Positions 48,732 to 57,944 of a stretch of 64,000 nt of DNA are shown here, piece after piece (within the stretch, counting starts at the first letter, position 1; the number at the start of each line of letters is the position of its first letter). The stretch is taken from positions 744,001 through 808,000 of the forward strand of contig NZ_CP107954.1 in NCBI RefSeq assembly GCF_036067295.1. Reading direction: 5' to 3'. The notes under the pieces are model-generated. The model was not told the origin of the DNA and did not search any database. It worked only from the letters and a program-made list of their open reading frames with translations. Source of the stretch: Kribbella sp. NBC_00382. Lineage in GTDB: Bacteria > Actinomycetota > Actinomycetes > Propionibacteriales > Kribbellaceae. The position numbers were made by a program, and so were the translations under genes.

Positions 48732-49343
48732 TCACCTGGCGAAGGCAGCCAGCGTCTCGGCCAGTTCGTCCTTGTGGGGTGGGAAGTGTGGGGTTGGTGG
48801 CTCCGGGCATCCGGGGAGTTCGCGGCTGCCGGGGATCAAGCTCAGCAAGGTGTCGACGGTCTTGCGTTGGTGAGGAGGATTCTCCGGTACCGATGGCAGT
48901 ACGGCTACCGGAATACGCAAGAGAGCAAGGTCGTCGTCTCGCACTCCCCGCAAGGTGTTCGCAGTCAGCAACTCGTCAGCCACAGCTACCGACGCGCCTC
49001 TGGAGGTGAGGCCTGCCCGGGTGCGTTCGTCGACTACAGGGTCGCCGCCTGTCGCGGGCCAGGCCAGGACGAGGCGTTGCACCAAATCCGGGTACTCGAT
49101 GGCGAGTAGGGCTGCTGCCGAGCAGCCGTTGGAGGCGCCGACCACCACTACCGGTTCCGGCGGAAGGAGCTTGCGTAGTACGGCGACTTCCTCGGTCCAG
49201 CTGTCGGGCGACTGCGGACGGTCGGGCGCGAGGACAGTGATGCCGCGCGTCTCCAGCGCGGCGACGATCCCCGGAGTACGCCAGAAGCGTTCCGCGTTCA
49301 TCGGGTCCCACAAACCACCGTGGACCAGGAAGACCGTGTTCAT
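48732..49343 (-). CDS. Alpha/beta hydrolase
   Basis: A 203-residue hydrolase, at the short end of the fold. It starts with the oxyanion motif VFLVHGGLWDP, and has the nucleophile elbow VVVGASNGCSAAAL (Ser in GASNG, an imperfect G-x-S-x-G). A possible catalytic His is in the C-terminal HFPPHKDELAETL. The ATG at 49343 is preferred over 49418 because the family starts there and because the small acidic gene ends 13 bases before it, so the two are probably one transcript. Function unknown. Confidence 0.78.
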   Translation of the reverse strand: MNTVFLVHGGLWDPMNAERFWRTPGIVAALETRGITVLAPDRPQSPDSWTEEVAVLRKLLPPEPVVVVGASNGCSAAALLAIEYPDLVQRLVLAWPATGGDPVVDERTRAGLTSRGASVAVADELLTANTLRGVRDDDLALLRIPVAVLPSVPENPPHQRKTVDTLLSLIPGSRELPGCPEPPTPHFPPHKDELAETLAAFAR

Positions 49344-49356
49344 CGAGGGCGGCCGG

Positions 49357-49491
49357 TCAGTGGTGCGGCGGGACCTCGCGCAGGATTCGCTCGTCGTCGT
49401 CGCTGGAGTCGTTCTCACCCCAGGTGCGGGGATCGTCGTCCCGAGTCTGGTCGGGCAGCAGCGGCTCGTCGTCTTCGTACGGGCTCGTCAT
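49357..49491 (-). CDS. 44-residue acidic conserved-type small protein
   Basis: A small gene reading leftwards from the ATG at 49491 to a TGA at 49357. The product is 44 residues and very acidic: MTSPYEDDEPLLPD, then DDDPRTWGEN and a C-terminus DDDERILREVPPHH. Such short Asp/Glu-rich proteins ending in a (V/R)PPH(W/H) motif recur in Actinobacteria as I remember them. It lies 13 bases upstream of the hydrolase gene. It has no membrane span or metal motif. Function unknown. Confidence 0.65.
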   Translation of the reverse strand: MTSPYEDDEPLLPDQTRDDDPRTWGENDSSDDDERILREVPPHH

Positions 49492-49655
49492 GTCTCCAGG
49501 TTACCGAACAGGCCGCACGCATCACAGAACTGCTGCTTTTGCCGCTCGATCTGCCTCGTGACCAGATAGACGCCGTGCCGTGACAGTTCTGCCACGACCA
49601 GTGAGATCCTCAGCGACCATGATGGGTTTCCTTGCCCAACCGGAAGGACCGAGTC

Positions 49656-50261
49656 GTGAGTGCATCAAGGACACGGGGCTTCATCGGGGCGACGCTCGTC
49701 GTGACAGTGCTCGGATTTACCGCCGCCTGCGGTAACGAGGACTCCAGCGGCGCCGGCGCCCAGCCCAGCCAACCGCCGACCACCCCCACAGCGCCAACGC
49801 TGCCCACCGCCACCCCGAGCGGAACACCCAGCATGGACTGCCCGGAGACCATCACCGCCGTCCGTACCGCCGTCGGCAAGGCCGTCTGGGGCAAGGGGAT
49901 CGCCAAGTCCCTGTTCCAGCCGGTCAGCGTCACGATCTGCCAGTACGACGCGCAGGCGACCGGCCAGGACTATGCGACCGTCACCACCAAGCGGACCGCG
50001 GCCCAGGCCGTCGACCTCTTCGCCCTGGTGAACAGCGCGAAGCCGGTCGCCAAGAAGCCGGCCATGTGCACCAAGGAACTGGGGCCGACCTACGTGCTCC
50101 GGTTCACCGACAACGACCGCGGCGTGCTCTCGTACACGGCTGAGGCGTTCGGTTGCCGTCAGCTGGTGGCGACCTCGTTCGAAGGACAAGGCAAGCCCGG
50201 CGAGCTCGCCGCGCCGCGGCAGGTCTCCCCCGAGCTGATCAAGGCGCTCGGCCTGCGCTGA
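49656..50261 (+). CDS. DUF3558-like exported lipoprotein
   Basis: A 201-residue lipoprotein. A basic start and hydrophobic segment (FIGATLVVTVLGFTAAC) lead to a lipobox with Cys about 25, then a Pro/Thr-rich linker (QPPTTPTAPTLPTATPSG) and a globular part with four cysteines (MDCPETI, VTICQYDAQ, AMCTKELG, AFGCRQLV) likely to form two disulphides, as in DUF3558-type proteins. The GTG at 49656 has AAGGA seven bases upstream; a TTG at 49632 is also in frame. It is followed by a strong hairpin. Function unknown, surface-located. Confidence 0.72.
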   Translation: MSASRTRGFIGATLVVTVLGFTAACGNEDSSGAGAQPSQPPTTPTAPTLPTATPSGTPSMDCPETITAVRTAVGKAVWGKGIAKSLFQPVSVTICQYDAQATGQDYATVTTKRTAAQAVDLFALVNSAKPVAKKPAMCTKELGPTYVLRFTDNDRGVLSYTAEAFGCRQLVATSFEGQGKPGELAAPRQVSPELIKALGLR

Positions 50262-50307
50262 CCCTGCCCCGGACGTGCCCCCCGAAGCCGTCCGGGCCGG
50301 GGTCACC

Positions 50308-50344
50308 CCGCCCGCCTTGTGGGTTCAACCCGCAAGGCGGGCGG
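50308..50344 (+). terminator. Intrinsic-type terminator
   Basis: CCGCCCGCCTTG (50308-50319) pairs with CAAGGCGGGCGG (50333-50344), continued by GGG/CCC around a TTCAA loop: 15 Watson-Crick pairs plus one G-U. It begins 46 bases after the lipoprotein stop. No U-run follows, typical for high-GC actinobacteria. Confidence 0.75.
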
Positions 50345-50454
50345 CTCGGCCTCAGCGGCCGAGACAGAACTGTGTGTGAATCTCTGCAGCACCCTGGGTA
50401 GCACACTGCGTCTAATAGGTGTGAGGTGTTGTACGCCCAGTTGGGGAGTTGCGA

Positions 50455-50949
50455 GTGGAGTTCGAGGAGTACGCGTCCGCGCGCGGGCAGGAACTGGTGC
50501 GCCTCGGTTTCACCGTCTCAGGCGACTATCAGCGGGCGGAGGATCTGGCCCAGATCGCGCTGATGCAGGCGTTCCGGTCCTGGCGCAAGGTGCAGCGGGC
50601 CGACGACCCGCACCACTACGTGCGCCGGATCCTGATCAATTCCTACCTGTCGATGACGCGTCGCCGGTCCTTCACCGAGGCCCCGGCGGCCGACCTCGAC
50701 ACCGATCGCACGGTGCCGGATCCGGCCACGGACATCGTGAACTCCGACGACCTCTGGCGAGCCCTCGCCACGCTGTCGGCCCGGGAAAGGGTCGTCCTGG
50801 TGCTGCGCTACTACCAGGACCTGGACGACCGGACGATCGCCGACCTGCTCGGCATCAAACCGTCCTCGGTGCGCGCGACCGCGAGTAGAGCCCTCGCCGC
50901 GCTCCGCAAGACGAGGCAGTCCCACCGTGTTGATGAGAGGTTGTCGTGA
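50455..50949 (+). CDS. ECF RNA polymerase sigma factor (SigE-family, short)
   Basis: A 164-residue sigma factor with region 2 (GFTVSGDYQRAEDLAQIALMQAFRSWRKV) and region 4 (LATLSARERVVLVLRYYQDLDDRTIADLLGIKPSSVRATASRALAAL). The GTG at 50455 with GGGGAG six bases upstream is preferred to the TTG at 50449. It overlaps the following gene by GTGA, so sigma factor and its membrane partner are coupled. The pair at 11633-12881 has a related arrangement. It probably controls a stress or envelope regulon. Confidence 0.88.
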   Translation: MEFEEYASARGQELVRLGFTVSGDYQRAEDLAQIALMQAFRSWRKVQRADDPHHYVRRILINSYLSMTRRRSFTEAPAADLDTDRTVPDPATDIVNSDDLWRALATLSARERVVLVLRYYQDLDDRTIADLLGIKPSSVRATASRALAALRKTRQSHRVDERLS

Positions 50950-51566
50950 GCAAGACAGAGCTAGACACAGAGCAGCTGGAGGACGGCCTGCGCGCCACCT
51001 TCGAGCGCGCCGCCGCTTCGGTGCCACCGTCCGCCGACCTGGTCGGCCGGGCCACCGTCGGCGCGCAGCGCGCACAGCGGCGTACCTGGGTGATCTCCGG
51101 TGCCGCGGCCGCCGCGGTGGCCGTGGTCGCCGCGGTCAGCTTCAGCTTGGCCGGCCCGTCACAGTCGACCCCGCAGCCTGCGGCCGGGAACAACCCTGCG
51201 TCGACCAACTCGAGTGCTCAGGCTTCGGCCGCGACGGCGCAGACAGTGGTCGGGACGTGGCGACCGGTGCGGCTCAACGGTTTCACCACGCTCAAGGCAG
51301 CCCGCCCTAACGACCCGACCATCACCTTCAAGGCCGACGGCACCTGGGTCGGCTCCGACGGCTGCAACGGACTCCAGGGCACCTACTCGATCGGCCAGCG
51401 CGGCGAATTCAGCAGCAGGTCGGGCCTTCAACGCATGGTCGGTTGCGACAACGTCCCGCACACGGCGGTCCTGAAGGCCACGAAGCGGATCACCAGCGAC
51501 AAGACCGGCCTGACCTTCTACGCCGGCGACGGGCAAGAAGTTGCAAGATACGCTCGCGCACGGTAG
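50946..51566 (+). CDS. Membrane protein with META/HslJ-like domain, sigma-factor partner
   Basis: A 206-residue protein. A cytoplasmic N-terminus of about 50 residues (TEQLEDGLRATFERAAASVPPSADLVGRA) leads to a membrane span (WVISGAAAAAVAVVAAVSFSLAG) and an extracytoplasmic domain. That domain has the META/HslJ pattern: TVVGTWRPVRLNGF, ITFKADGTWVGSDGCNGLQGTYSIG, and later RMVGCDNVP. Such a fold outside the membrane on a protein coupled to a sigma factor suggests a sensor whose inner part holds the sigma factor. The start GTG overlaps the sigma stop. Anti-sigma role is inferred. Confidence 0.75.
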   Translation: MSKTELDTEQLEDGLRATFERAAASVPPSADLVGRATVGAQRAQRRTWVISGAAAAAVAVVAAVSFSLAGPSQSTPQPAAGNNPASTNSSAQASAATAQTVVGTWRPVRLNGFTTLKAARPNDPTITFKADGTWVGSDGCNGLQGTYSIGQRGEFSSRSGLQRMVGCDNVPHTAVLKATKRITSDKTGLTFYAGDGQEVARYARAR

Positions 51567-51659
51567 TCAAATTTGCTTGCAGACGGTGATCACCTATTGA
51601 CTATCAGCAGTCCCTGACCGGACGATTCACGGAGCCCGTCCACCCGATTGGGGAGCTTA

Positions 51660-52967
51660 GTGCGACTCTCAGCTACCGTTCCGCTGCTCGCTCTTAGCTC
51701 AGTGTCACTGGTAACCGCAACACTCTCGGCTCTGCCGTCGACGGCTGCGCCGGGAACACCGATGACTGTGACGAAGGCCACGGTCTGCAACCACGCGGAC
51801 CCGACGACGACATCCTCGGACGCCACCAGGCTGTCCCAACCCGTCTCGGCGAAGGACCCACGGCCTCTTGGCCAAGCGATCGCGGAGGGTGTGACGACGG
51901 CCGTACGGTCGATCGAGCCGCTCGACGTGACCGGGCGGCCGACGTCGGGTCTTCCGTACGGGCTGAGCCAGGGCATCGTCGGCGTACTGGGGTCGCCCGA
52001 GACCGGCTACAAGGTTGTTGTCGACGACTCCGTGGTCGACCAGAAGAAGTACCAGGCCGCTGTCGCTGAGAACGTTCCGGCCGCCGGGCAGAAGATGCTC
52101 GGCCTCGAACGCAGCTGCCGCTCCGCCCGTTCCATCGCGGACGCCTGGAACCAGCTCGGCGCGCGCAAATGGACCGACGCGGCCAAGACGACGTACAGCG
52201 CGGATCTGGACCCGGTGACCGAGGACGTCGTGGTCGAGTACGACAAGGCCACGACCTCCGCCGCTTCGGTCGCAGCGCTGCAGTCGCTGGCCGGCGTCCA
52301 GGCATCGGCGGGCAGTCTGCAGCGGACGACGCGGGTGAGCGACACTCCGACCGGTGGTCACTGGGGCGGCGCGATGATCAAGTCGGCGCTCAAGCTGTGC
52401 TCCGCGGGCTTCTCGGTCGTCAAGCGATCGAACGGCCAACGCGGCTCGGTCACCGCCGGCCACTGCGGCGGCGTCGGCACGGTCTGGAACTCGGGTAGCA
52501 ACTACTACGGCACCACGTCGGTCCGGACGAACTACCCCGACTACGACCAGTCCCTGATGACGGGCAGCTCGTACGGCGCCAAGATCTGGACAGACGGCCC
52601 CGGCGACTCGGTGGACACCCGGACGGTCAAGGCCGCCGGCGACCCGGCCCTCGGCTCGTACATCTGCCAGTCCGGCTACAAGAGCCTCTCGATGTGCCGG
52701 CTCACGGTGAAGTCCCTGAGCGCCAAGTACTGCGACACCGACGGCTGCACCACCTACGTCGTCCGCGCGACCCGCGGCAACGCGATCGCCATCCGCAGCG
52801 GCGACTCCGGCGGCCCCATCTACACGACCTCAGCCGGCGGCGGCGCCACCATCCGCGGCCTCTCCTTCGCCGGCGGCGGCTGCACCGGCGGCAACTGCAT
52901 CACCCTCTACGCCGAGCGCTACGCCTCCATCTCCGGCCACCTAGGCGTCAACGCAGTCATCGGCTGA
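51660..52967 (+). CDS. Secreted S1-family serine protease (streptogrisin-like)
   Basis: A 435-residue preproprotease. A signal peptide (VPLLALSSVSLVTATLSALPSTAAPG) is followed by a long pro-region of about 190 residues and a catalytic domain of about 200. The triad is His268 (SVTAGHCG), an Asp at 294 or 296 (YPDYDQSLM) and Ser383 (SGDSGGPIY). Cys pairs around TAGHC and CDTDGC, plus CTGGNC, indicate disulphides. The GTG at 51660 has GGGGAG six bases upstream; a TTG at 51648 is in frame. It is an alpha-lytic/streptogrisin-type enzyme that folds with help from its pro-region and is released outside the cell. Confidence 0.93.
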   Translation: MRLSATVPLLALSSVSLVTATLSALPSTAAPGTPMTVTKATVCNHADPTTTSSDATRLSQPVSAKDPRPLGQAIAEGVTTAVRSIEPLDVTGRPTSGLPYGLSQGIVGVLGSPETGYKVVVDDSVVDQKKYQAAVAENVPAAGQKMLGLERSCRSARSIADAWNQLGARKWTDAAKTTYSADLDPVTEDVVVEYDKATTSAASVAALQSLAGVQASAGSLQRTTRVSDTPTGGHWGGAMIKSALKLCSAGFSVVKRSNGQRGSVTAGHCGGVGTVWNSGSNYYGTTSVRTNYPDYDQSLMTGSSYGAKIWTDGPGDSVDTRTVKAAGDPALGSYICQSGYKSLSMCRLTVKSLSAKYCDTDGCTTYVVRATRGNAIAIRSGDSGGPIYTTSAGGGATIRGLSFAGGGCTGGNCITLYAERYASISGHLGVNAVIG

Positions 52968-52999
52968 CTCCGCTACCCTTATCCCCGGTCCACACGTGC

Positions 53000-53072
53000 G
53001 CCCCCGTAGCTCAGGGGATAGAGCGTCGGTTTCCTAAACCGTGCGTCGCAGGTTCGAATCCTGCCGGGGGCA
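53000..53072 (+). tRNA. tRNA-Arg (anticodon CCT)
   Basis: GCCCCCG (53000-53006) pairs with CGGGGGC (53065-53071), with A as discriminator base. The D-arm is GCTCAGGGGATAGAGC, the anticodon arm has loop TTCCTAA (anticodon CCT, reading AGG), and the T-arm has GGTTCGAATCC. One U-U mismatch occurs at the top of the anticodon stem. CCA is not encoded. AGG is a rare codon at this GC content. Confidence 0.95.
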
Positions 53073-53111
53073 CCTAGTACGACCGCGCTGCTGGGCGGGC
53101 AGAATCAGAGG

Positions 53112-53591
53112 GTGAAGAAGCCTGAGGCCGACCCCGTGATTGCCCGTAATCGCAAGGCTGCCCATGAGTACGAGCTGGGTGAGGCTTGGGAGGCGGGGAT
53201 TGTGTTGCAGGGGATGGAAGTGAAGGCGTTGCGGGCTGGGCGGGCTTCGCTGGTGGGTGGGTTTGCTCAGGTTGAGGACCGCGAGCTGTGGCTGCATGGG
53301 GTGCATATTCCGCAGTACTCGCAGGCTCGGTGGTACGAGGGTGGGTCGCGGCGGAAGCGGAAGTTGTTGTTGCACCGGGCGCAGATCGACAAGATCGAGC
53401 GGAAGGTCAACGAGGGCGGGCTGACGATCGTGCCTACCGTTCTGTACTTCAAGGATGGTCGGGCCAAGGTGGAGATCGCGTTGGCTCGCGGCAAGAAGAA
53501 CTGGGACAAGCGGCAGGCGCTCGCCGAGCGGGAGGCGAGCCGGGAGGTCGAGCGCGCGGTCAGCCGCCGGCTGAAGGGTCGCTCGGACTGA
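53112..53591 (+). CDS. smpB: SmpB, tmRNA-binding protein
   Basis: A 159-residue SmpB. Motifs: [37 protein letters not shown] (start of the OB fold), [21 protein letters not shown], and [39 protein letters not shown], the basic C-terminal tail that enters the decoding centre. With tmRNA it rescues stalled ribosomes. GTG start. It follows tRNA-Arg by 39 bases. I see no ssrA in the downstream gap. Confidence 0.97.
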   Translation: MKKPEADPVIARNRKAAHEYELGEAWEAGIVLQGMEVKALRAGRASLVGGFAQVEDRELWLHGVHIPQYSQARWYEGGSRRKRKLLLHRAQIDKIERKVNEGGLTIVPTVLYFKDGRAKVEIALARGKKNWDKRQALAEREASREVERAVSRRLKGRSD

Positions 53592-53733
53592 TTCAGCGGT
53601 GCCGGGGAGTAGGGAAACGGCGGGTTACCCGGAGGCCAACATTCGCGGGTACTGACATCTGTCATAGAGCGGTGCTCGCCAGGTGGCTTAGTGTCAGGGG
53701 TGATCAACCGTTTACCCCTCCCCCGGAGCCCTC

Positions 53734-54900
53734 GTGCCGCTTGTTGTGCGCTTGCGCCCCGCTGGTGCGTTGGCTGTCTGCGGGTTCCTGCTTGTCCTGT
53801 CCGGGTGTTCTGGCCATGACGAGCAAGGCGATGCGCTGACCGTCACCGTGTCGCGGGGTAACTGCGGTACCGGTTGGAAGACCCCGCACAGCGGCCCGCA
53901 GACCGTCCAGGTCAGCAATGTCGGCACGGTGACCACCGAGGTCGACCTGATCGACCCGAGGACCGGTGGGGTGTACGCCGAGGTCGAGGGGCTCGCGCCG
54001 AACACCAGTCGGCCTATGCAGCTCAACCTCGGCCGGGCCACCTATGCGTTCCGGTGCCTGGCGGAGGACACGGACGGGGTCACCGGGCCGGAGATCCGGG
54101 TCACTGACGGTCCTCCCCCACTGGCGCCGGCCGTCCTGCCGGTCACCAGACAGGACCTCAGCGGTGCGGTCGCGGAGTACCGGGCCTACGTCACCGGTGG
54201 GCTCACGACTCTCGCCGGGGAAGTCGCCACGCTGGTACGGACGTTGCGCGGCGGTGAATTGGCGGCATCCCGCTCTGCGTGGCTGACCACGCATCTGGCG
54301 TATGAGCGGCTGGGTGCTGCGTATGACACGTTCGGCGACTTCGCGGACCAGATCGACGGGATGCCGGACGGGCTGGTCGCAGGGGTGAAGGATCCGGGCT
54401 TCGTCGGGTTGCGGCGAGTCGAGTACGGGCTGTGGCACGGGCAGACGCCAGCCTCGCTGGTACCGGTGGCGAACCAGCTTGGCACCGCTGTCGCTGGGCT
54501 TCGTGAGGACTTCCCTAAGGAGCAGACCGATCCGAACGACCTGCCGCTGCGCGCTCACGAGATCATGGAGAACGCGCTGCAGTTCGAGCTGACCGGGCAG
54601 GCTGACCAGGGAAGCGGTACCGGGCTGGCGACGCTCGGGGCGAACCTGGATGGCACCCAGGCGGTGCTGCACGCGCTCGCGCCGCTGATGAGCAAGCGGT
54701 ACTCCGGTTGGCCGCAAGTAGCCACATGGGTCGCGACCACCCGCAACCTGGTGGCCAAGGGGCACCGACCAGACGGCAGTTGGGTCGCGCCGACCGCGCT
54801 GGACACACAGACCCGCACGCGCCTCAACGCCGCCGTCAGTCAGCTGGTGGAAGTGCTGGCGCCGATCGCCGCAATCGGCGACGTCCGGAGGACCTCATGA
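53734..54900 (+). CDS. efeO: EfeO iron-uptake lipoprotein
   Basis: A 388-residue exported lipoprotein with a lipobox Cys25 ([10 protein letters not shown]), a cupredoxin-like N-terminal domain (about 35-125) and a C-terminal M75 peptidase-like domain with the HxxxE motif ([19 protein letters not shown]) and [11 protein letters not shown]. In the EfeUOB system EfeO binds Fe (and perhaps Cu) outside the membrane and passes it to EfeB/EfeU. GTG start. It overlaps efeB by ATGA. No efeU permease is encoded in this window. Confidence 0.93.
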   Translation: MPLVVRLRPAGALAVCGFLLVLSGCSGHDEQGDALTVTVSRGNCGTGWKTPHSGPQTVQVSNVGTVTTEVDLIDPRTGGVYAEVEGLAPNTSRPMQLNLGRATYAFRCLAEDTDGVTGPEIRVTDGPPPLAPAVLPVTRQDLSGAVAEYRAYVTGGLTTLAGEVATLVRTLRGGELAASRSAWLTTHLAYERLGAAYDTFGDFADQIDGMPDGLVAGVKDPGFVGLRRVEYGLWHGQTPASLVPVANQLGTAVAGLREDFPKEQTDPNDLPLRAHEIMENALQFELTGQADQGSGTGLATLGANLDGTQAVLHALAPLMSKRYSGWPQVATWVATTRNLVAKGHRPDGSWVAPTALDTQTRTRLNAAVSQLVEVLAPIAAIGDVRRTS

Positions 54901-56177
54901 GCGCCCCCGACGAAGCCCAGCCAACCGACAACCGGACCGGCACGGGGCGGTCCGGCACTGATCGGCGCGGGTTCTTGCGGGGTGCGCTGGGTGCCGGGGT
55001 AGCGGGGGTCGCGGTCGGGGCTGGTGCTGGGGTTGGGATTACGCGGGCGGGACGGGCTGACGCCGCACCGGCGGTTGAACCGGTCGTACCATTTCACGGC
55101 GTTCATCAGGCGGGGATCACCACGCCTGCGCAGCCGCATGCCATGCATGTCTCGTTTGACGTGCTTGCCGCGAACCGTGCGGAGCTCACCGACCTGTTCA
55201 AGACGTTGACCGAGCGGGCCCGGTTCCTCACCGCCGGCGGGACACCGCCCGATCCCGGCATCTCGGCTCCGCCGACCGACTCCGGTGTACTCGGCCCAAC
55301 AGTCCCCGCGGACCGGCTGACCGTCACCGTCGGGGTCGGCGCCTCGCTGTTCGACGAGCGGTACGGGCTGGCCAAACGCAAGCCGTCCGGGCTGACCCCC
55401 ATGGTCACCTTCCCCAACGACCACCTCGATCCCGCCGAGAGTCACGGCGACCTGAGCGTCCAGCTGTGCGCGGACAACCGGGACACGGTGCTGCACGCGT
55501 TGCGCGACCTCGCCCGGCACACCCGCGGCGCGATGCAGGTGCGGTGGCGGTACGAGGGGTTCAGCTCGCCGCCCCGGCCGAGCGGTACGCCGCGCAACCT
55601 GATGGGGTTCAAGGACGGTACCTCCAACCTCGACGTCAACGACGCGACCCAGATGGACAAGCTGGTGTGGTTGCCCCAGGCAACCGATCAGCCGTGGGCG
55701 GCAGGCGGCAGCTACCAGGTCGTCCGCCGGATCCGGATGCTGGTGGAGTTCTGGGACCGCGTCTCCATCAACGAGCAGGAGAACATGTTCGGGCGCCGGC
55801 GCGACACCGGCGCCCCGCTCGACGGCAACGACGAGCACGACGTACCGAATTTCGCCGCCGACCCGATCGGTTCGGCGATCCCGCTGACCAGTCACATCCG
55901 CCGGGCGAATCCGCGTACCCCGCAGAGCGACGAGAGCCGCATCCTGCGCCGGCCCTACAACTACGACCGCGGCACCGACAACGTCGGCAACCTCGACATG
56001 GGACTGGTCTTCGTCTGCTACCAGCAGGATCTCCGGCGCCAGTTCGAGGCGATCCAGAAACGCCTGGCCGACGAGCCGCTCGTCGACTACATCCAGCCGG
56101 TTGGCGGCGGCTATTTCCTCATTCTGCCCGGCGTCCAGGACACCGCTGATCACCTCGGACGCGGGCTGCTCGCATGA
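54897..56177 (+). CDS. efeB: EfeB Dyp-type haem peroxidase, Tat-exported
   Basis: A 426-residue peroxidase. Twin-arginine signal [17 protein letters not shown] (R23, R24). The Dyp signature GFKDGT is at 237-242 with catalytic Asp240, and the proximal haem ligand is H333 ([12 protein letters not shown]) followed by an Arg-rich distal region. EfeB works in the periplasm-equivalent to oxidise ferrous iron or remove iron from haem for EfeO/EfeU. The start ATG overlaps the efeO stop. The frame is open further upstream into efeO but only this start gives the Tat signal. Confidence 0.94.
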   Translation: MSAPDEAQPTDNRTGTGRSGTDRRGFLRGALGAGVAGVAVGAGAGVGITRAGRADAAPAVEPVVPFHGVHQAGITTPAQPHAMHVSFDVLAANRAELTDLFKTLTERARFLTAGGTPPDPGISAPPTDSGVLGPTVPADRLTVTVGVGASLFDERYGLAKRKPSGLTPMVTFPNDHLDPAESHGDLSVQLCADNRDTVLHALRDLARHTRGAMQVRWRYEGFSSPPRPSGTPRNLMGFKDGTSNLDVNDATQMDKLVWLPQATDQPWAAGGSYQVVRRIRMLVEFWDRVSINEQENMFGRRRDTGAPLDGNDEHDVPNFAADPIGSAIPLTSHIRRANPRTPQSDESRILRRPYNYDRGTDNVGNLDMGLVFVCYQQDLRRQFEAIQKRLADEPLVDYIQPVGGGYFLILPGVQDTADHLGRGLLA

Positions 56178-56201
56178 ACTGTTCCACCAAAGGAGGCAAT
56201 T

Positions 56202-57851
56202 GTGGTCCTCAAGCCCCGTACCTGGAGTAAACGAACCCGCACGGCGGCGATCGGCGGTGTGGCCGCGGTCAGCGCGATGACGCTGGTCGCCGTGGCCGGG
56301 CCGGCCTGGGCCGGCGACGACGCGTGGTGGCATCACGGCGGCGGCGGTGACCACCACCCCAAGCCGGTGGCCACGAGCACCCCGATCAAGCACCTGGTGG
56401 TCATCTTCGACGAGAACAACTCGTTCGACCACTACTTCGGCACCTACCCGAACGCCGCCAACACCGACGGCACCAAGTTCCAGGCCGCCCGGCACACGCC
56501 GCGGGTCAACGGCCTGACGCCGGCGCTGCTCAAGCAGAACCCGAACCAGTACAACCCGAAGCGGCTGACCCACGAGCAGGCGTTGACCTGCGACCAGAAC
56601 CACGGATACGGCGCGGAGCAGAAGGCGTACAACGGCGGTAAGGCCGACAAGTTCGTCGAGTTCACCGAGACCGACAAGTGCACCGGCCAGCCGATCCTGT
56701 TCGGCGAGCCCGGGCTGGTGATGGACTACTACGACGGCAACACGGTGACCGGGCTGTGGAACTACGCCCAGCACTACGCGATGAGTGACAACTCGTACAG
56801 CAGCGTGTACGGGCCTTCCTCGCCCGGTGCGATCAACCTGATCTCCGGCCAGACCCACGGGATCTACGCCGTCGACCCGATCACCGGCCACAACGTCACC
56901 GACGCCTACACCTCGGTATCTCCGGACGCCAACGGCATCGGCACCATGATCAACGACCCGGACCCGGCCTTCGACGACTGCTCGGACAACAACCACACGT
57001 CGAAGAACGCGCTCGGCGTGATGACCGGCACGAACATCGGCGACCTGCTCAACAAGCAGGGCACCACCTGGGGCTGGTTCCAGGGCGGCTTCCGGCCGAC
57101 CAGTACTGCGAACGGGTACTCCGTCTGCGGCGCCACCCACCAGAACGTCGGTGGCAACACAGTGGTCGACTACAGCCCGCACCACGCGCCGTTCCAGTAC
57201 TACAAGTCGACCAGCAACCCCAAGCACCTGCCGCCGACCTCGGTCGCCAAGATCGGGCACACCGACCAGGCCAACCACCAGTACGACCTGACCGACTTCT
57301 CGGCCGCGGCCAAGGCGGGCAACCTGCCGGCGGTCAGCTTCCTGAAGGCCGGGGAGTACCAGGACGGCCACGCCGGCTACTCCGACCCGCTCGACGAGCA
57401 GCACTTCCTGGTCAACACAATCAACGAGGTACAGAAGTCGAAGGACTGGGCGTCCACCGCGATCGTCGTCGCGTATGACGACTCCGACGGCTGGTACGAC
57501 CACGTGACGCCGCCGCTCCGCAACGGCTCCGCGGACCCGGCCAACGACCAGGCGGCCCTGTGCGGCAAGAAACCGGCCGCGGGCGGGTACGCCGATCGCT
57601 GTGGCTTCGGTCCGCGGCAGCCGCTGCTGGTGATCAGCCCGTTCAGCAAGACCAACTACGTCGACCACAACCGGACCGACCAGACGTCGGTTCTGAAGTT
57701 CATCGAGGACAACTGGCGGACCGGCACCATCGGCGACGCCTCGTACGACGCGCAGGCGCGCTCACTGACCGGAATGCTCGACTTCCACCACCGCCCGGAC
57801 GCCCGGCCGGTACTGCTCAACCCCACCACCGGGGCAGTCACCAGGCACTGA
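56202..57851 (+). CDS. Secreted phosphoesterase (phospholipase C/acid phosphatase family)
   Basis: A 549-residue exported enzyme of PF04185 type. A signal peptide (AAIGGVAAVSAMTLVAVAGPAWAG) is followed by a His/Gly-rich stretch (DDAWWHHGGGGDHH) and the catalytic motif IKHLVVIFDENNSFDHYFGTYP. Later motifs YDDSDGWYDHVTPPL and GFGPRQPLLVISPFSK are conserved in the family. Members hydrolyse phosphatidylcholine or phosphomonoesters outside the cell and may help with phosphate scavenging. The GTG at 56202 has AAAGGAGG five bases upstream, an unusually strong site. It follows efeB by 24 bases; a strong terminator closes the gene. Confidence 0.93.
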   Translation: MVLKPRTWSKRTRTAAIGGVAAVSAMTLVAVAGPAWAGDDAWWHHGGGGDHHPKPVATSTPIKHLVVIFDENNSFDHYFGTYPNAANTDGTKFQAARHTPRVNGLTPALLKQNPNQYNPKRLTHEQALTCDQNHGYGAEQKAYNGGKADKFVEFTETDKCTGQPILFGEPGLVMDYYDGNTVTGLWNYAQHYAMSDNSYSSVYGPSSPGAINLISGQTHGIYAVDPITGHNVTDAYTSVSPDANGIGTMINDPDPAFDDCSDNNHTSKNALGVMTGTNIGDLLNKQGTTWGWFQGGFRPTSTANGYSVCGATHQNVGGNTVVDYSPHHAPFQYYKSTSNPKHLPPTSVAKIGHTDQANHQYDLTDFSAAAKAGNLPAVSFLKAGEYQDGHAGYSDPLDEQHFLVNTINEVQKSKDWASTAIVVAYDDSDGWYDHVTPPLRNGSADPANDQAALCGKKPAAGGYADRCGFGPRQPLLVISPFSKTNYVDHNRTDQTSVLKFIEDNWRTGTIGDASYDAQARSLTGMLDFHHRPDARPVLLNPTTGAVTRH

Positions 57852-57867
57852 TTCTCCGTACTACGCG

Positions 57868-57903
57868 CCTCGGGGCCGGACGACTCATCGTCCGGCCCCG
57901 AGG
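57868..57903 (+). terminator. Strong hairpin terminator
   Basis: CCTCGGGGCCGGACGA (57868-57883) pairs over 16 perfect bases with TCGTCCGGCCCCGAGG (57888-57903) around a CTCA loop. It lies 17 bases after the phosphoesterase stop and is followed by TGTTGTT. It ends the efeO-efeB-phosphoesterase transcript. Confidence 0.85.
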
Positions 57904-57944
57904 TGTTGTTCAGCCACGGCCCGGAGGTTCGGGAAGATAGGCCT

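Noticed and set aside
53592..53733. Possible tmRNA (ssrA) after smpB
   Set aside because: No tRNA-Ala-like ends and no tag-coding frame could be found in this short gap.
54840..57668. A 942-residue open frame on the minus strand
   Set aside because: It lies fully antisense to efeB and the phosphoesterase, which have strong signatures. The translation is Val/Arg/Gly-rich and of low complexity, as expected for a high-GC antisense frame.
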